A stretch of 64,000 nt of DNA from Alphaproteobacteria bacterium (GCA_017649895.1 JAGCFW010000008.1:1-64000); one strand, 5' to 3'. Positions 53,376 to 63,613 are shown, counted from the stretch's first letter. The notes: generated from the sequence alone by a model not told the origin. Numbers and translations are program-made.

Positions 53376-53648
53376 CACCGCAATTAACCTTTAACTTGCT
53401 GCATCTCGTGGGTTTTCGTCATCATCACAATCGAAGGAGTTTTAGCCATCTTGCGTAACCATACCTCATTGCAATTAAGGGAGTTTTTACCTTTTCGTGT
53501 TATCCTCCCTAGGGTGGGGGCTGCGGGGCGGCATGGAATCAAAAGTTAACAAATTATTAACTTTTGGAACGATTTTGATGAAAAAATGTTTGCGATTTTT
53601 CTCCCTAAACATCATCGTAAACTTTTCCGTAAAAATACCGCACCGAGA
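53376..53648. other. prfA-prmC gap with G-rich tract and inverted repeat
   Basis: A 273-bp spacer. It holds a plus-strand G-rich run (53513-53531, GGGTGGGGGCTGCGGGGCGG), striking in this AT-rich genome, and a perfect 10-bp inverted repeat CAAAAGTTAA/TTAACTTTTG (53540-53566). On the minus strand a 20-odd-codon frame (MAKTPSIVMMTKTHEMQQ...) ends just before prmC, possibly a leader peptide. No known riboswitch is recognised. Confidence 0.45.
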
Positions 53649-54728
53649 TTAATCTTTCTGGAAATTCGCAATCTGCTCCTCCTGATCGAACTCAATCAAA
53701 GGTTTGATAATTTCCTCCAAAGCAGCGCCCTCCATAATCTGCGGCAGCTTGTACAGCGTCAGATTGATTCGGTGATCCGTAACTCGCGCCTGCGGATAAT
53801 TATAGGTACGGATTCTCTCGGAGCGATCGCCCGTTCCGACCTGCGAGCGGCGATTGTCGGCCCTCTCGTTCTGCAATTTCTGGCGCTCCATTTCGTAAAG
53901 ACGCGCGCGCAAAATCTTCATCGCTTTCAGTCTGTTCATGTGCTGCGAACGCTCGTCCTGCTGATATACAACTATACCTGTCGGAATGTGGGTGATACGC
54001 ACCGCGCTTTCCGTTTTGTTGACGTGCTGACCACCCGCGCCCGAGGCCCGCATGACGTCGATTTTCAAATCCGTATCGTCAATTTTCAGGTCCACTTCCT
54101 CAGCTTCCGGCAAGACCGCGACCGTAGCTGTCGACGTATGAACACGCCCACCGGATTCCGTAACGGGAACGCGCTGCACCCGATGCACTCCCGACTCGAA
54201 CTTCAAGTAAGCGAAAACGCCCTTGCCTGAAATGTTCGCCGAGGCCTCCTTGATGCTACCGATTCCGGATTCGTGAGCGTAAAGCAGCTCAAATTTCCAT
54301 TTTTTGAACTCCGCGTATTTTTGATACATGCGAAGCAGATCCGCTGCGAACAATCCGGCTTCGTCTCCGCCTGCTCCCGCGCGAATTTCGATAATTGCGT
54401 TTTTCTCATCCGCCTCGTCTTTCGGAATCAGCATGATTTTCAATTCTTTTTGAAGCTGCGGAATTTTTTCCTGCAATTTTCCGATTTCTTCCTTCGCCAA
54501 CTCTTTGAAATCTTCATCGGTTGCGGGGTCTTCCAATGCGGATTGCAGTTCGCTTAACTCGGATTTCGTTTTGTTATAAAGATTGATTAAATTCGCAAAA
54601 TCCTCGAGATCGGAAAATTCCTTCGATAATTTTATGAAATTCTCCGAGTCGTTCGCGTTTGCCAACATCTGCTCTTTCAAAAATTCGTATCTCTTCAAAA
54701 TTTTGTCGAGAGTCTCTTCCAAAAACAT
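53649..54728 (-). CDS. prfA: Peptide chain release factor 1
   Basis: A 359-aa class I release factor reading UAA and UAG. Seen: [18 protein letters not shown], the stop-codon recognition region with [12 protein letters not shown] (the RF1-type P-x-T rather than the RF2 SPF), and the catalytic loop [18 protein letters not shown] with GGQ. Ends [11 protein letters not shown] as usual. Shares one base with the plsC stop, so coupled within the ftsE-to-prmC run. Confidence 0.96.
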   Translation of the reverse strand: MFLEETLDKILKRYEFLKEQMLANANDSENFIKLSKEFSDLEDFANLINLYNKTKSELSELQSALEDPATDEDFKELAKEEIGKLQEKIPQLQKELKIMLIPKDEADEKNAIIEIRAGAGGDEAGLFAADLLRMYQKYAEFKKWKFELLYAHESGIGSIKEASANISGKGVFAYLKFESGVHRVQRVPVTESGGRVHTSTATVAVLPEAEEVDLKIDDTDLKIDVMRASGAGGQHVNKTESAVRITHIPTGIVVYQQDERSQHMNRLKAMKILRARLYEMERQKLQNERADNRRSQVGTGDRSERIRTYNYPQARVTDHRINLTLYKLPQIMEGAALEEIIKPLIEFDQEEQIANFQKD

Positions 54729-55432
54729 TATTTGTTCTCCAATTTCGATATTTCGACTTGAAAAGTGTTGTTCAGTCTATCCATAAATTCATCTTGTGGC
54801 AACCCCGGCTCGATTGGTTCCGTAATTTTTACCGTAATTGTTCCCGGATTTTTTTTAAAACTGCGACGCGCCCAAAATTTTCCCGAATTATGTATAATCG
54901 GAACAACTTTGCAGTCGTTTTTTTTATAGAACAAAGAAATTCCCCTCTTCAGTGGAACAAATTCGCCGCTCGGCATACGAGTTCCTTCGGGGAAAATTAT
55001 GACCTGTCTATCGTCATCCAAAGCCGCGGAAATTTGCCTCGAAACATCGATTAGGGCCTTCAGTCCGTGCTCGCGATCCACAAAAATCGAATGTACTTTA
55101 CTCGCTAATAACCCAAACAACGGAATATCATGCAGCTCTTTTTTCATGACAAACACAGGCCTCGGGAAAAAACTAATCAAAACGATCGTTTCCCACATGG
55201 ATTCGTGCCGAGAAGCAAAGATCACACGTCCTTTCGTTTTCAGGTATTGCTCATTTTCTATTTTAAAATCGATTCCGCCAACATGCTTTACGATAAAGTG
55301 AAACATCCGCGAAAATGCAAACCAGTATTTGTACACAGTATCTTCGGAAAACGGAAGAAAAAAAATTCCGCACAACACATACAGAGACATTGATACAAAA
55401 AGTACAATGTTAAGAAGAATTGATCTAATCAT
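54728..55432 (-). CDS. plsC: 1-acyl-glycerol-3-phosphate acyltransferase PlsC
   Basis: A 234-aa membrane-bound acyltransferase making phosphatidic acid. One N-terminal membrane segment ([26 protein letters not shown]). The catalytic motif reads [10 protein letters not shown], where the classic HX4D has Glu, as in many alphaproteobacterial homologues. Also present are [11 protein letters not shown] and [24 protein letters not shown]. Overlaps ydcF by 8 nt; this ftsEX-ydcF-plsC order is typical of alphaproteobacteria. Confidence 0.9.
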   Translation of the reverse strand: MIRSILLNIVLFVSMSLYVLCGIFFLPFSEDTVYKYWFAFSRMFHFIVKHVGGIDFKIENEQYLKTKGRVIFASRHESMWETIVLISFFPRPVFVMKKELHDIPLFGLLASKVHSIFVDREHGLKALIDVSRQISAALDDDRQVIIFPEGTRMPSGEFVPLKRGISLFYKKNDCKVVPIIHNSGKFWARRSFKKNPGTITVKITEPIEPGLPQDEFMDRLNNTFQVEISKLENK

Positions 55433-55994
55433 TTAAAATTCCTTTTACAGCATCTCTAATCAAGATGCCCAAACTGCGGTAAAATTCTTTAAAGCATAAC
55501 CTAATAAATCTGGAATTGAAAACGGAGCAGACTTTTAAGGGGTAAATTTTCAGATCTTTGTTATGTTTTCTGACTTCGTATAAACTCCTGAACATATGAT
55601 AATCTGAGGTAATTAATACTATTTCTTTCATGCCAAGCTCCTCTGCCACCTCGCAAATCTCTTTGGCATTCCCTTCTGTATTCAGCGCTTTATATCCCAA
55701 AACGACTGTTATGTCTCCGATAACATCCGTGTCACCGAGAATGTCTTCCAACTTCGTGCCTCTATATACCCCGGAAATCAAAACGTTTTTCGCATGAAAT
55801 CTTTTAACCGAATCGAACGCCACTTTGATTCGATTTTTTCCTCCGGTAAGTACGACTATGTCTTCACAAACGAAATCGGGCGGAAAGTCTTCGATTTTTC
55901 GTGCATCGAAGATGAAAATCGAAAACGATATTGAAACAGCAAAAAAAATTATTAAGGCAAATTTCAATATCAGCTTAGTCAAGCCAATCCTCAT
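55425..55994 (-). CDS. YdcF-family (DUF218) membrane protein
   Basis: A 189-aa protein with one N-terminal membrane helix (LILKFALIIFFAVSISFSIFIF) and a DUF218/YdcF domain facing the periplasm: DIVVLTGGKNRIKVAFDSVKRF, NVLISGVYRG, TEGNAKEICEVAEELGMKEIVLITSDYHMFRS. Family members (SanA, ElyC) affect envelope integrity; the biochemical function is unsettled. Overlaps ftsX by 20 nt and plsC by 8 nt. Confidence 0.85.
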   Translation of the reverse strand: MRIGLTKLILKFALIIFFAVSISFSIFIFDARKIEDFPPDFVCEDIVVLTGGKNRIKVAFDSVKRFHAKNVLISGVYRGTKLEDILGDTDVIGDITVVLGYKALNTEGNAKEICEVAEELGMKEIVLITSDYHMFRSLYEVRKHNKDLKIYPLKVCSVFNSRFIRLCFKEFYRSLGILIRDAVKGILND

Positions 55995-56877
55995 TTTTCA
56001 AAAAATAAAGAACTGTGTTTTGCGAAGTAATCATAACAACCGCGATTACAATCACGGAAACAAAGATACTGGCCCCCAAATATTTTATGTTGTCCCAGTT
56101 TATCCAATTTGCCCCGAGTAAATAGGTAATTCCGAGAATTGTCATTACACTCAAGATCAAAGAAATCCATGCTCCTTTTAGGCTTATGGAAAAATAATAT
56201 CTTTTAAACTGCGTCGCGATATATTTGTTTCGAGCACCAATCAACTGCAGGATTTTCACAACATCGCGATGATTGCTCAATGTTTTTTTGATAATGAAAA
56301 TTATCGTTGAACATACCGTCAGCAAAATCAGGACAGCCAACAGAACCGAAAATCCGAAAAGTCCCTTGCTGATTTTTGCAATGGACGTGTACCAATTCGC
56401 GTGGTTATGAATCCGAACTCCCTGTGAAATTTTCATCAATCTGGAGGACAGACCCAGCAAGTCCACATCGACACTTCTATCTACCTCGACATCGAACAAA
56501 ACGGGGAAGGGGAAATCATCCGGAATCGCCGTACTGTTAAGCCACGGTTCGAGAATTTTCAAAATATCCGCCTCCTTCAATTTACGAACTTTTAAAACGC
56601 CGTTCGTTTCTTGCAGCAGACGGGTAACTTCGTTAAGCTGCTTTTCGGTCAGGGTTGCATTCGTACCTTCAGAATGGGACGGAAATTCGACAGTCAGTTG
56701 TCCGTTCAGAGATTTATCCCAATTATCCGTAAGGCTGTAGGTAAAAATTCCGCTCATGAAAGTAATGGACATGCAATAAATCAAAAATCCAAAAACAATC
56801 GTAATGAATTTGTTCGTCTTATCCGTTTTGAAATTGAAATCATATTGAAAAGCCAGCGCCATATTACTCTCCGTCAC
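55975..56877 (-). CDS. ftsX: Cell-division permease-like protein FtsX
   Basis: A 300-aa inner-membrane protein with four membrane segments (IVFGFLIYCMSITFMSGIF; FSVLLAVLILLTVCSTIIFII; ISLILSVMTILGITYLLG; ASIFVSVIVIAVVMIT) and an extracellular domain after the first. With FtsE it controls peptidoglycan hydrolases at the septum, plausibly including M23-type proteins such as the one at 6297. Overlaps ftsE by 14 nt. Confidence 0.88.
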   Translation of the reverse strand: MTESNMALAFQYDFNFKTDKTNKFITIVFGFLIYCMSITFMSGIFTYSLTDNWDKSLNGQLTVEFPSHSEGTNATLTEKQLNEVTRLLQETNGVLKVRKLKEADILKILEPWLNSTAIPDDFPFPVLFDVEVDRSVDVDLLGLSSRLMKISQGVRIHNHANWYTSIAKISKGLFGFSVLLAVLILLTVCSTIIFIIKKTLSNHRDVVKILQLIGARNKYIATQFKRYYFSISLKGAWISLILSVMTILGITYLLGANWINWDNIKYLGASIFVSVIVIAVVMITSQNTVLYFLKNEDWLD

Positions 56878-57556
56878 GATTATTTTTCAAATGAATTTTA
56901 TTGTTTTCGATAGCGATCTCCGAAAAACTGAATTTGTCAACGAACTGCCGATAGTGAGTTGCAACTATAACGCAAGTTCCCATCTTATGCATCCCGTAAA
57001 ACAACCGCATCAATTTGTTCGCGATTTCTTCATCGACATTTCCGGTCGGCTCGTCGGCAAGAATGATTTCCGGACGAGTTATGACCGCACGTGCGATCGC
57101 CACCCTCTGTTTTTGTCCGCCGGAAAGCTGCTCAGGGTAAGAATTGAAACAATTTCCCAGTCCGACCCAATCCAAAATTTCTTTCGCTTGATGTTCTCTT
57201 GCACGCTGAGTTTCTCCCTTGACCTTCAGCGGAAGCGCGACATTTTCCAAAATCGTCAGATGATTCAGTAGATTATAATCCTGAAACACCACTCCAATCC
57301 TTTGGCGAAATTCACAGATTTCATTGGGAGTCAACTCCGATACATTTTTTCCGAAAATTTTCAAATTTCCCGATGCCGGCTTCAACCCCATGTAAAGCAA
57401 TCGTATGAGAGTACTTTTTCCAGCTCCGCTCGCCCCTGTCAGAAAATAAAATGATTTTTTGTTCAAATCGAGGGACACGTTCTTCAAGACAGGAATTCCA
57501 TTACCGTAATGAACCATAACCTTATCTAAAGAAATCACGGGCTCGTTTGTGCGCAT
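56864..57556 (-). CDS. ftsE: Cell-division ATP-binding protein FtsE
   Basis: A 230-aa ABC ATPase partner of FtsX. Walker [36 protein letters not shown] (Q-loop), signature [15 protein letters not shown], Walker [16 protein letters not shown], and the H-loop VIVATHYRQ. Start at ATG 57556, five bases after AGGAG; an earlier in-frame ATG at 57622 has no site. First gene of the run down to prmC. Confidence 0.92.
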   Translation of the reverse strand: MRTNEPVISLDKVMVHYGNGIPVLKNVSLDLNKKSFYFLTGASGAGKSTLIRLLYMGLKPASGNLKIFGKNVSELTPNEICEFRQRIGVVFQDYNLLNHLTILENVALPLKVKGETQRAREHQAKEILDWVGLGNCFNSYPEQLSGGQKQRVAIARAVITRPEIILADEPTGNVDEEIANKLMRLFYGMHKMGTCVIVATHYRQFVDKFSFSEIAIENNKIHLKNNRDGE

Positions 57557-57723
57557 ACTAACTCCTGACATAAATAATTTATTCCCCGCCATTGTAACAT
57601 AACGAATTTGATCAATGAACATTAACGAATGAAGATTTATTTTAGATTCTTTACTTATTTACATCTCGCAATATGGTACCATCCTCGCATAATGGAGTTT
57701 TGAAATGAAAAATAGAGGAAATC

Positions 57724-58293
57724 ATGAAAAAAATGTTAGCAATAGCGTGTCTTATAGCAGAATGTGATTACGGCATGGAAGTTCCTCGAGAAGCAGACAT
57801 TACAGAGGCTGTTCCGAGAGAAGCTATACGAAATACTGAACAATCATCAGTCGGATCGGACATCACTGAAGCTGTTCCATGGGAAGCTATACAAAATACT
57901 GAACAATCATCCGTCCCAGAAACAGACTACACTGCTCTGGAAATAACCGAAACCACTTTGCGACATACTGATCTGTCTCTTTCGGAAACAGATATTAGTC
58001 TGCGAGAAGCGTGCGAGCAATGGAGAATTGAGACAATTATGAGACGGTTTTCTTTGCCGATACTGATTACCTCGGCAACTTTCCCAATACTACTGAATTT
58101 TACATCAGAAATGATAAAAAGAAAGCCCAAGTCAGTATACAGAGTATTAAAATGTTGTGCTTCAATTTCAGAAATTATTTCACTGGCAATATTATCTTTT
58201 CTGTTGTGGTGTGAAGCGAGTTATTTTTACTACAACATATGGCCACGACTCAGAAATCACTTAGCAAATCGTGAACACGATGAGATTGTCTGA
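57724..58293 (+). CDS. Small membrane protein with 21-residue repeats
   Basis: A 189-aa protein, unrecognised. AGAGGAAA precedes the ATG. A short hydrophobic start (MLAIACLIAECDYG) may be a weak signal. Residues about 25-66 are two copies of a 21-residue unit (DITEAVPREAIRNTEQSSV / DITEAVPWEAIQNTEQSSV), then two predicted membrane helices (FSLPILITSATFPILLNFTS; ISEIISLAILSFLLWCEASYFYY) and a short charged tail. This layout (acidic N-terminal repeats plus a two-helix hairpin) is reminiscent of inclusion-membrane-type proteins of intracellular bacteria, but that is only an analogy. Confidence 0.6.
   Translation: MKKMLAIACLIAECDYGMEVPREADITEAVPREAIRNTEQSSVGSDITEAVPWEAIQNTEQSSVPETDYTALEITETTLRHTDLSLSETDISLREACEQWRIETIMRRFSLPILITSATFPILLNFTSEMIKRKPKSVYRVLKCCASISEIISLAILSFLLWCEASYFYYNIWPRLRNHLANREHDEIV
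57796..57921 (+). repeat. 63-bp tandem repeat
   Basis: Two in-frame copies, 57796-57858 and 57859-57921, mostly identical; each codes DITEAVP(R/W)EAI(R/Q)NTEQSSV plus two residues. Confidence 0.9.
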
Positions 58294-58434
58294 GATACCG
58301 CCATGGAACAGAACAGTTAACGCTTGCAACTAGACTACCGACCTGCTTATAAATGAAGGGGGGGATTTTTAATTGGTTGAATCCGAAAAATATTTGAAGT
58401 AGACTCAAAGCAGTGTTGTGGTTTGCGTTTAGAT

Positions 58435-59439
58435 ATGAATGGTATACTAAGTTGTTACTTTCCGACTACTGTAGTCGCTATCGATGATAATGTCAATTTT
58501 TTAGATAGTTTAAAAGATATATTGGGTTCGAAGAATATAACGGTAAAAGGGTTCACTGATCCGTTCGCCGGGCTGGATTTTATTAACGAAAATTCCGTGA
58601 ATAACTCCCTCGCTTTTTCTGATTTAACTATGAGCGGGGATGAGACAACTTCAGATTGGCAATCTATTCTTTTGAATGTAAATAGAGTTCACAGTCAGAT
58701 ATACGATGAAAACAGATTTTCCAAGATTTCTGCAGTCATTGTGGACTATTCTATGCCGGGAATTGACGGAGTTGAGCTGTGCTCCAGAATATCGGATCCG
58801 AATATACAACGAATACTTCTTACTGGTGTCGCCAACGAAAATGTGGCGATTGATGCTTTTAACAATGGATATATTAACCGATTTGCCAGAAAAAGCAGTT
58901 CCAATATAGTCAGTGACGTGCTCCAGAGCGTGAATTGGGCGGTTCATCAATATTTTTCTGCTTATACCTCAGATTTAATGAAATGTCTTCCGTCAAAAGA
59001 GATGAACAACCTTCGGGATCCGATTTTTGCGAATTTTTTCTACGGAACCTGCCTAAATCGGAGTTACATCGAATATTACATGCTTGATACTTTCGGAAGT
59101 TATTTGTTTTTGCGGGAAGATGGGCGAGCGAACCTTTTGAGCATGATGCCAGAATCCGAAATCGACAGAATAATAGAAATTGGTGTAGATTCGGGCGAGA
59201 TATCCGATGAAGTTCTTGTCGGATTGAAATCCCATGAATATATGTTGGTGCTGCACAGCCGAACCGGAACTTTACCGCCGATTTCAAGCTGGGATAAGTA
59301 TTTGAGACCGGCACGCAGATTAGAGGGATATCAAACCTATTGTTTCACGTTTGCCGAGAGCAATATGCTGGACTTAGATTTCGATCAGATAAAAAGTTTT
59401 AGTCAATTCAAAAAGAATATGTCAGAAGCAGGAAGATAG
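58435..59439 (+). CDS. Response regulator with unusual C-terminal domain
   Basis: A 334-aa protein with an N-terminal receiver domain: VVAIDDNVNFLDSLKDIL (acidic pair), VIVDYSMPGIDGVELC with the phospho-acceptor Asp, and RILLTGVA and FARKSS (Thr/Lys switch residues). A long insert of about 35 residues sits between strand 2 and the phospho-Asp strand. The C-terminal 160 residues form no DNA-binding domain that I recognise (IEYYMLDTFGSYLFLREDGRANLL; GYQTYCFTFAESNMLD). No kinase gene is adjacent. Start at ATG 58435; a TTG four codons earlier is possible. The output is likely non-transcriptional. Confidence 0.75.
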   Translation: MNGILSCYFPTTVVAIDDNVNFLDSLKDILGSKNITVKGFTDPFAGLDFINENSVNNSLAFSDLTMSGDETTSDWQSILLNVNRVHSQIYDENRFSKISAVIVDYSMPGIDGVELCSRISDPNIQRILLTGVANENVAIDAFNNGYINRFARKSSSNIVSDVLQSVNWAVHQYFSAYTSDLMKCLPSKEMNNLRDPIFANFFYGTCLNRSYIEYYMLDTFGSYLFLREDGRANLLSMMPESEIDRIIEIGVDSGEISDEVLVGLKSHEYMLVLHSRTGTLPPISSWDKYLRPARRLEGYQTYCFTFAESNMLDLDFDQIKSFSQFKKNMSEAGR

Positions 59440-59562
59440 AAGTTACCGCAACCAGATACTGTACATTTTCGTCGCAGTCTTCGAGTTTCGTTCGGATTTG
59501 CTAACTTTTTGTTAACTATTTTTCGATACCATGCTACCCAGAAAATTGTTTCTGGGAAGGAT

Positions 59563-61494
59563 ATGGTTAGATTAAAGGAAAAAACTACCGAATTAGTTAT
59601 TTTGAGCATAATGTACATAGCGATGATGAGCTATTGTTACGTAGTCATTTTCGGAGAATGCATAAATTTCATCGATACTGACGATTTTATGAGGGTAATT
59701 CGGACGAGGGAATTTTTTCAACACTATGATTTAAATAATCACGTAATTGCTCGATCAAATTATCCTTACGGTTGCGAACTCCATTGGTCTCGTTTGTACG
59801 ATTTTTTCATAATAGGATTAACCTGGATTATCAATTTGTTTGTCAATTCTTTTGAACAATCCATAAATTACGCTTGCTTTTGTATCAGCCCTATTATCGG
59901 GCTAGTCAGTATGGTGTTTGTGTTCAAAATTTTCGATATGTTCACAAACAAGAGCAATGTCTTCCTAGCGACTGCACTATTTTGTGCGTCTCCGTTGTTG
60001 ATTCCGTTTTTTTCTTTCGGACGCCCTGATCATCACGCCTTCATAACACTTTGCATGCTCGTTTATATTTATTACACAGCAAAAATGGTTTTGGATGAAA
60101 CCGAAAGCAAAAGTATTTACGTGAAAACGGCAGTTGCTGCCACAGCGTGTGTCTGGGCCTCTCCTGAAACCTTAATTGTCCTATTGCTGACGGACGCAGT
60201 ATTATTCTTCGCTTACATGAATAATTTTTCGAAAACGAAGAATTTGTATTTTAAAAGCCTTCTTACCGCCTGCTTTGTCGGAACGATTGCCTTGATACCG
60301 GAAGCAGGCTCCAAATCTGTTCACGCCTTTTCAATATGCCTTTTGCTGATGTTGATGCCTTACACGACTTTATCGAAAAAATCTTTGGAAAATGACCCTT
60401 TTTTCAAAAGTTGGCATTTCGTCTGTCTGATGTTTATGATGGTCCTTCTGACGGACATCCAGCCGGCAGAATATGACAAAATTTCGATGGTGCACGCAAC
60501 GTTGTTCCTGTGTTTAGCGACATTTTTTGCCGTTAATTTACTGCTGATAAACAGAAGAAGTCATTTGTATGACGCGATCATTTGGGCGTTGGCCATTGCG
60601 TGTGTATTTTTGTCTATGTTCCCTCGATTCCTGATGGGAATGTCCGCAGACATACCGCAATTTATAAAGGATATTTGGCTTTGCAAAATTTCCGAATTAC
60701 GTTCTCCTCTTACCGGAGACATGATATATACTTTTTCGGTTGGTACAGTAATTACCTTTGCAGCCATCATCGTAAAGATCCAAGAATTGAAAAATCAGAC
60801 TATTTCCGGCAAAAATATCATCTGGACTTTGTTTTTAGTACTTGCTGCCGGTTATTGGGTTCTGGCGTGTTTTGCTTATCGAATGATTCCATATTCTTTT
60901 TTGTTCGGGTTGCCGATTATCGTAAGCTTCGGTATGTCCAGCAAGTACGTAAAAAAATACAGCAAACCCGTACGAATGATAATTACAATGATTATTGCCT
61001 GTTTTTTCATATTTGCGACCTCTCTTTTTGTAAAATCTGACCTCGATGATAAAAAACCTAAAAATCACCAATATTCAGACGCGGAATTATTCAAATATGT
61101 AGATGATCTCAGCAGTGAACCCGTGGTAGTTATGGCTCACTCCAATCATGGGGCGAAATTACTTTATTATACGAAACACTGTATACTCGGGGCGCCTTAT
61201 CACCGACAAATCGAAGGAATTACGTCGTCCTACGTCGTAATGGAAATGGATAATGACCTGAGTGCCGTTCGAAAAGTTCTGCAGAAAACAAAATCGAAAT
61301 ATCTTTTCATTGGACATAAGCAGGAGAGTCAGTTCCCAAACAGTTTCGCTTCGTCGGTTCTTGCGGGACACATTCCGCAATGGCTAAGTGTCGTAAAGAT
61401 CCCTGAAAAATTTTCGGATTACAGTATTTTTAAAATCGATCAAAATTTGATTTCTCAGGAGATTAAATCAGAGAAGAATATAAAAAATTCCTAG
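59563..61494 (+). CDS. Polytopic membrane protein, GT-C glycosyltransferase-like
   Basis: A 643-aa protein with about 12 membrane helices and a C-terminal soluble domain. Features of the GT-C/STT3-like fold: after helix 1 an acidic loop with DTDDFMRVIRTREF and CELHWSRLYD, and later FSFGRPDHHAFITLCMLVYIYYTAK. Such enzymes use lipid-linked sugars on the outer face of the inner membrane. Substrate and function are unknown. Start at ATG 59563 with GGAAGG just before; a longer frame opens at 59509. Convergent with fhs. Confidence 0.65.
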   Translation: MVRLKEKTTELVILSIMYIAMMSYCYVVIFGECINFIDTDDFMRVIRTREFFQHYDLNNHVIARSNYPYGCELHWSRLYDFFIIGLTWIINLFVNSFEQSINYACFCISPIIGLVSMVFVFKIFDMFTNKSNVFLATALFCASPLLIPFFSFGRPDHHAFITLCMLVYIYYTAKMVLDETESKSIYVKTAVAATACVWASPETLIVLLLTDAVLFFAYMNNFSKTKNLYFKSLLTACFVGTIALIPEAGSKSVHAFSICLLLMLMPYTTLSKKSLENDPFFKSWHFVCLMFMMVLLTDIQPAEYDKISMVHATLFLCLATFFAVNLLLINRRSHLYDAIIWALAIACVFLSMFPRFLMGMSADIPQFIKDIWLCKISELRSPLTGDMIYTFSVGTVITFAAIIVKIQELKNQTISGKNIIWTLFLVLAAGYWVLACFAYRMIPYSFLFGLPIIVSFGMSSKYVKKYSKPVRMIITMIIACFFIFATSLFVKSDLDDKKPKNHQYSDAELFKYVDDLSSEPVVVMAHSNHGAKLLYYTKHCILGAPYHRQIEGITSSYVVMEMDNDLSAVRKVLQKTKSKYLFIGHKQESQFPNSFASSVLAGHIPQWLSVVKIPEKFSDYSIFKIDQNLISQEIKSEKNIKNS

Positions 61495-61560
61495 AAATAA
61501 ACAAATCTCGCGTCGGCGTATGGCAAAAATCATTTCCGGATATTTCGCGCAATGAAGTTC

Positions 61561-61607
61561 GGATACGATCAGAAATCAAAAATCGGATACGATCAGAAAT
61601 CAAAAAT
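61561..61607. repeat. Two-copy 24-bp tandem repeat
   Basis: GGATACGATCAGAAATCAAA plus AATC, then the same again (23 of 24 bp present), in the gap between two convergent genes. Confidence 0.9.
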
Positions 61608-61634
61608 TTGAGCGACCTATTCTCTCGTTTTTAA

Positions 61635-63296
61635 CTAATCCAGTCCGACGATGTGACCGTCGCCGTCGGAATTAATTTTTTCGGCTCGCGGAACGACTGG
61701 CAGTCCCATCATGGTCATAATGTTTCCGGCGTAAGCTACAACGAATCCCGCTCCCGCCATAATTCTGATATCATTAATTGTAATTTTGAAATTTTTCGGT
61801 CTTCCCAGGAGGGACTTGTCATCGCTTAACGAACTTTGCGTTTTCGCCAGGCATATAGGGTATACCTTTCCTGTCAGCTGACCCAAAACCTGCCGCGCTT
61901 TCGGCATGTAATTTACGCCGCTCGCCCCGTATATAACGCTGGCGATTTTCTCTATTTTAGCGCTGGTTGAATCCGTCGCGTTATACAGATGATGAAACGG
62001 TGGCTTGGTCTTGCCTGCCAATTTCGCGACTATTTCAGCCAACTCGAGGCCGCCTTTTCCACCCAATTCCCAGACATTGCACAACGCTGTTTTTACACCC
62101 AGATTATCGCATTTTTCCCTTATGAAATTCAGCTCGGCCTGAGTATCGCTGCTAAATATGTTCAGAGCGACCACCACGGGCAGATTGTATCTTTTTACGT
62201 TTTGGATATGCTTTTCAATATTTTCAAAACCGGCTTCGAGGGCCGTGAGATTCTCTTCCTGCAACCTATCGAGAGTCACGTATCCGTGCATTTTTATCGC
62301 TTTGATTGTTGCAACGATTACGACAACGTCGGGGTATTTTCCCAGCAGCGGACATTTTATATCCAAAAATTTTTCGGCGCCCAAATCCGCTCCGAAACCC
62401 GCTTCCGTCACGGTGTAATCCGCTAATTTCAGAGAGTACTTGGTTGCTATCAAGCTGCTGCATCCGTGAGCGATATTTGCAAAAGGTCCCCCGTGCACAA
62501 ACGCGGGCGTTCCGCCGATCGTCTGAACCAAATTCGGCTTAATCGCATCCTTAAGCAAAGTAACCAACGCACCTGTTGCCCCGAGCATTTTGCAGGTGAT
62601 TTCTTCCTTTTTTCTATTGTAACCGATGATAATATTATCGATTTTCCTCCTGAGATCCTCCAGATTTTCGGACAGACACAAAATTGCCATGATTTCCGAG
62701 GCCGCCGTGATGTCAAACCCGGTCTCTCGAACAACTCCGTCCGTTTTGTTTCCCAGACCGATGACAATATTCCTTAGAGAACGATCGTTAACGTCAAGAA
62801 CTCTTTTCCAGGTAATTTTTTTCAAATCAAAATCTAATTTGTTACCGCGAAAAATATGGTTATCGATCATCGCCGCCAGCAAGTTGTGCGCGGTTGTAAT
62901 CGCGTGAAAATCTCCCGTAAAATGAAGATTGATATCCTCCATGGGAATTACCTGAGAATAACCCCCTCCGGTAGCGCATCCCTTAAGGCCGAAGCAAGGT
63001 CCCAACGATGGCTCTCTCAAAGCAATGCATGTCTTGTAATTCAGCAGAGACAAAGCTTCTCCCAGTCCGATACTGACGGTGGTTTTTCCCTCTCCCGCTG
63101 GAGTCGGATTAATGGACGTTACCAAAACCAACTTTCCATTTTTTCTATTTTTGATTTTTTCCCACACGGACGACGCGATCTTCGCCTTATAGCTACCGTA
63201 CAACTCCAGATCGTCTTCACCCAATCCTAATTTTCGAGCTATTTCCAGAATATTTTTTTTATCCGCACTTTGTGAAATTTCAATATCAGTCTTCAT
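61635..63296 (-). CDS. fhs: Formate-tetrahydrofolate ligase
   Basis: A 553-aa enzyme joining formate to tetrahydrofolate with ATP to give 10-formyl-THF. Seen: NPTPAGEGKTTVSIGLGEAL (P-loop), ALREPSLGPCFGLKGCATGGGYSQVIPMEDINLHFTGDFHAI, PAFVHGGPFANIAHGCSS, EAGFGADLGAEKFLDIKC, and GVNYMPKARQVLG. Complete length. It supports purine and formyl-Met-tRNA synthesis without relying only on FolD, and complements folA in this window. Confidence 0.96.
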   Translation of the reverse strand: MKTDIEISQSADKKNILEIARKLGLGEDDLELYGSYKAKIASSVWEKIKNRKNGKLVLVTSINPTPAGEGKTTVSIGLGEALSLLNYKTCIALREPSLGPCFGLKGCATGGGYSQVIPMEDINLHFTGDFHAITTAHNLLAAMIDNHIFRGNKLDFDLKKITWKRVLDVNDRSLRNIVIGLGNKTDGVVRETGFDITAASEIMAILCLSENLEDLRRKIDNIIIGYNRKKEEITCKMLGATGALVTLLKDAIKPNLVQTIGGTPAFVHGGPFANIAHGCSSLIATKYSLKLADYTVTEAGFGADLGAEKFLDIKCPLLGKYPDVVVIVATIKAIKMHGYVTLDRLQEENLTALEAGFENIEKHIQNVKRYNLPVVVALNIFSSDTQAELNFIREKCDNLGVKTALCNVWELGGKGGLELAEIVAKLAGKTKPPFHHLYNATDSTSAKIEKIASVIYGASGVNYMPKARQVLGQLTGKVYPICLAKTQSSLSDDKSLLGRPKNFKITINDIRIMAGAGFVVAYAGNIMTMMGLPVVPRAEKINSDGDGHIVGLD

Positions 63297-63613
63297 CGAA
63301 AGCCTAAGTTTAAATCAATATTTTCGGTTGAGATCAACCTTTTTTATCTTCGAGAGCTTAAAAACCCTGAGAATCATTCCCCCTGTAGTTGAATTTACAC
63401 GTGGCACAAGCCAAATGCAAGTTGAATTTTACGGTTGTCGGAATACCTGCGAACCATAGGTATAAGAGTCCAGGGATGCAATTATTTAAGTTCTGCGAAC
63501 TATGCGTTTGTTTAATCCGTTCGATTCGCGCAAGATATATTTGCAAATTCGTTTCCGAAAGTGTAGACTGCATTCGGTTAGTGTTTGAATTGATCATTGA
63601 TTTTTGAGTTGCC
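63297..63613. other. Gap without a recognised feature
   Basis: About 317 bp between divergent fhs and yacG. Open frames exist on both strands (72 codons plus, 85 codons minus) but overlap each other and match no family I know. I considered tmRNA, 4.5S and 6S RNA and found none of their signature sequences. Confidence 0.35.
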
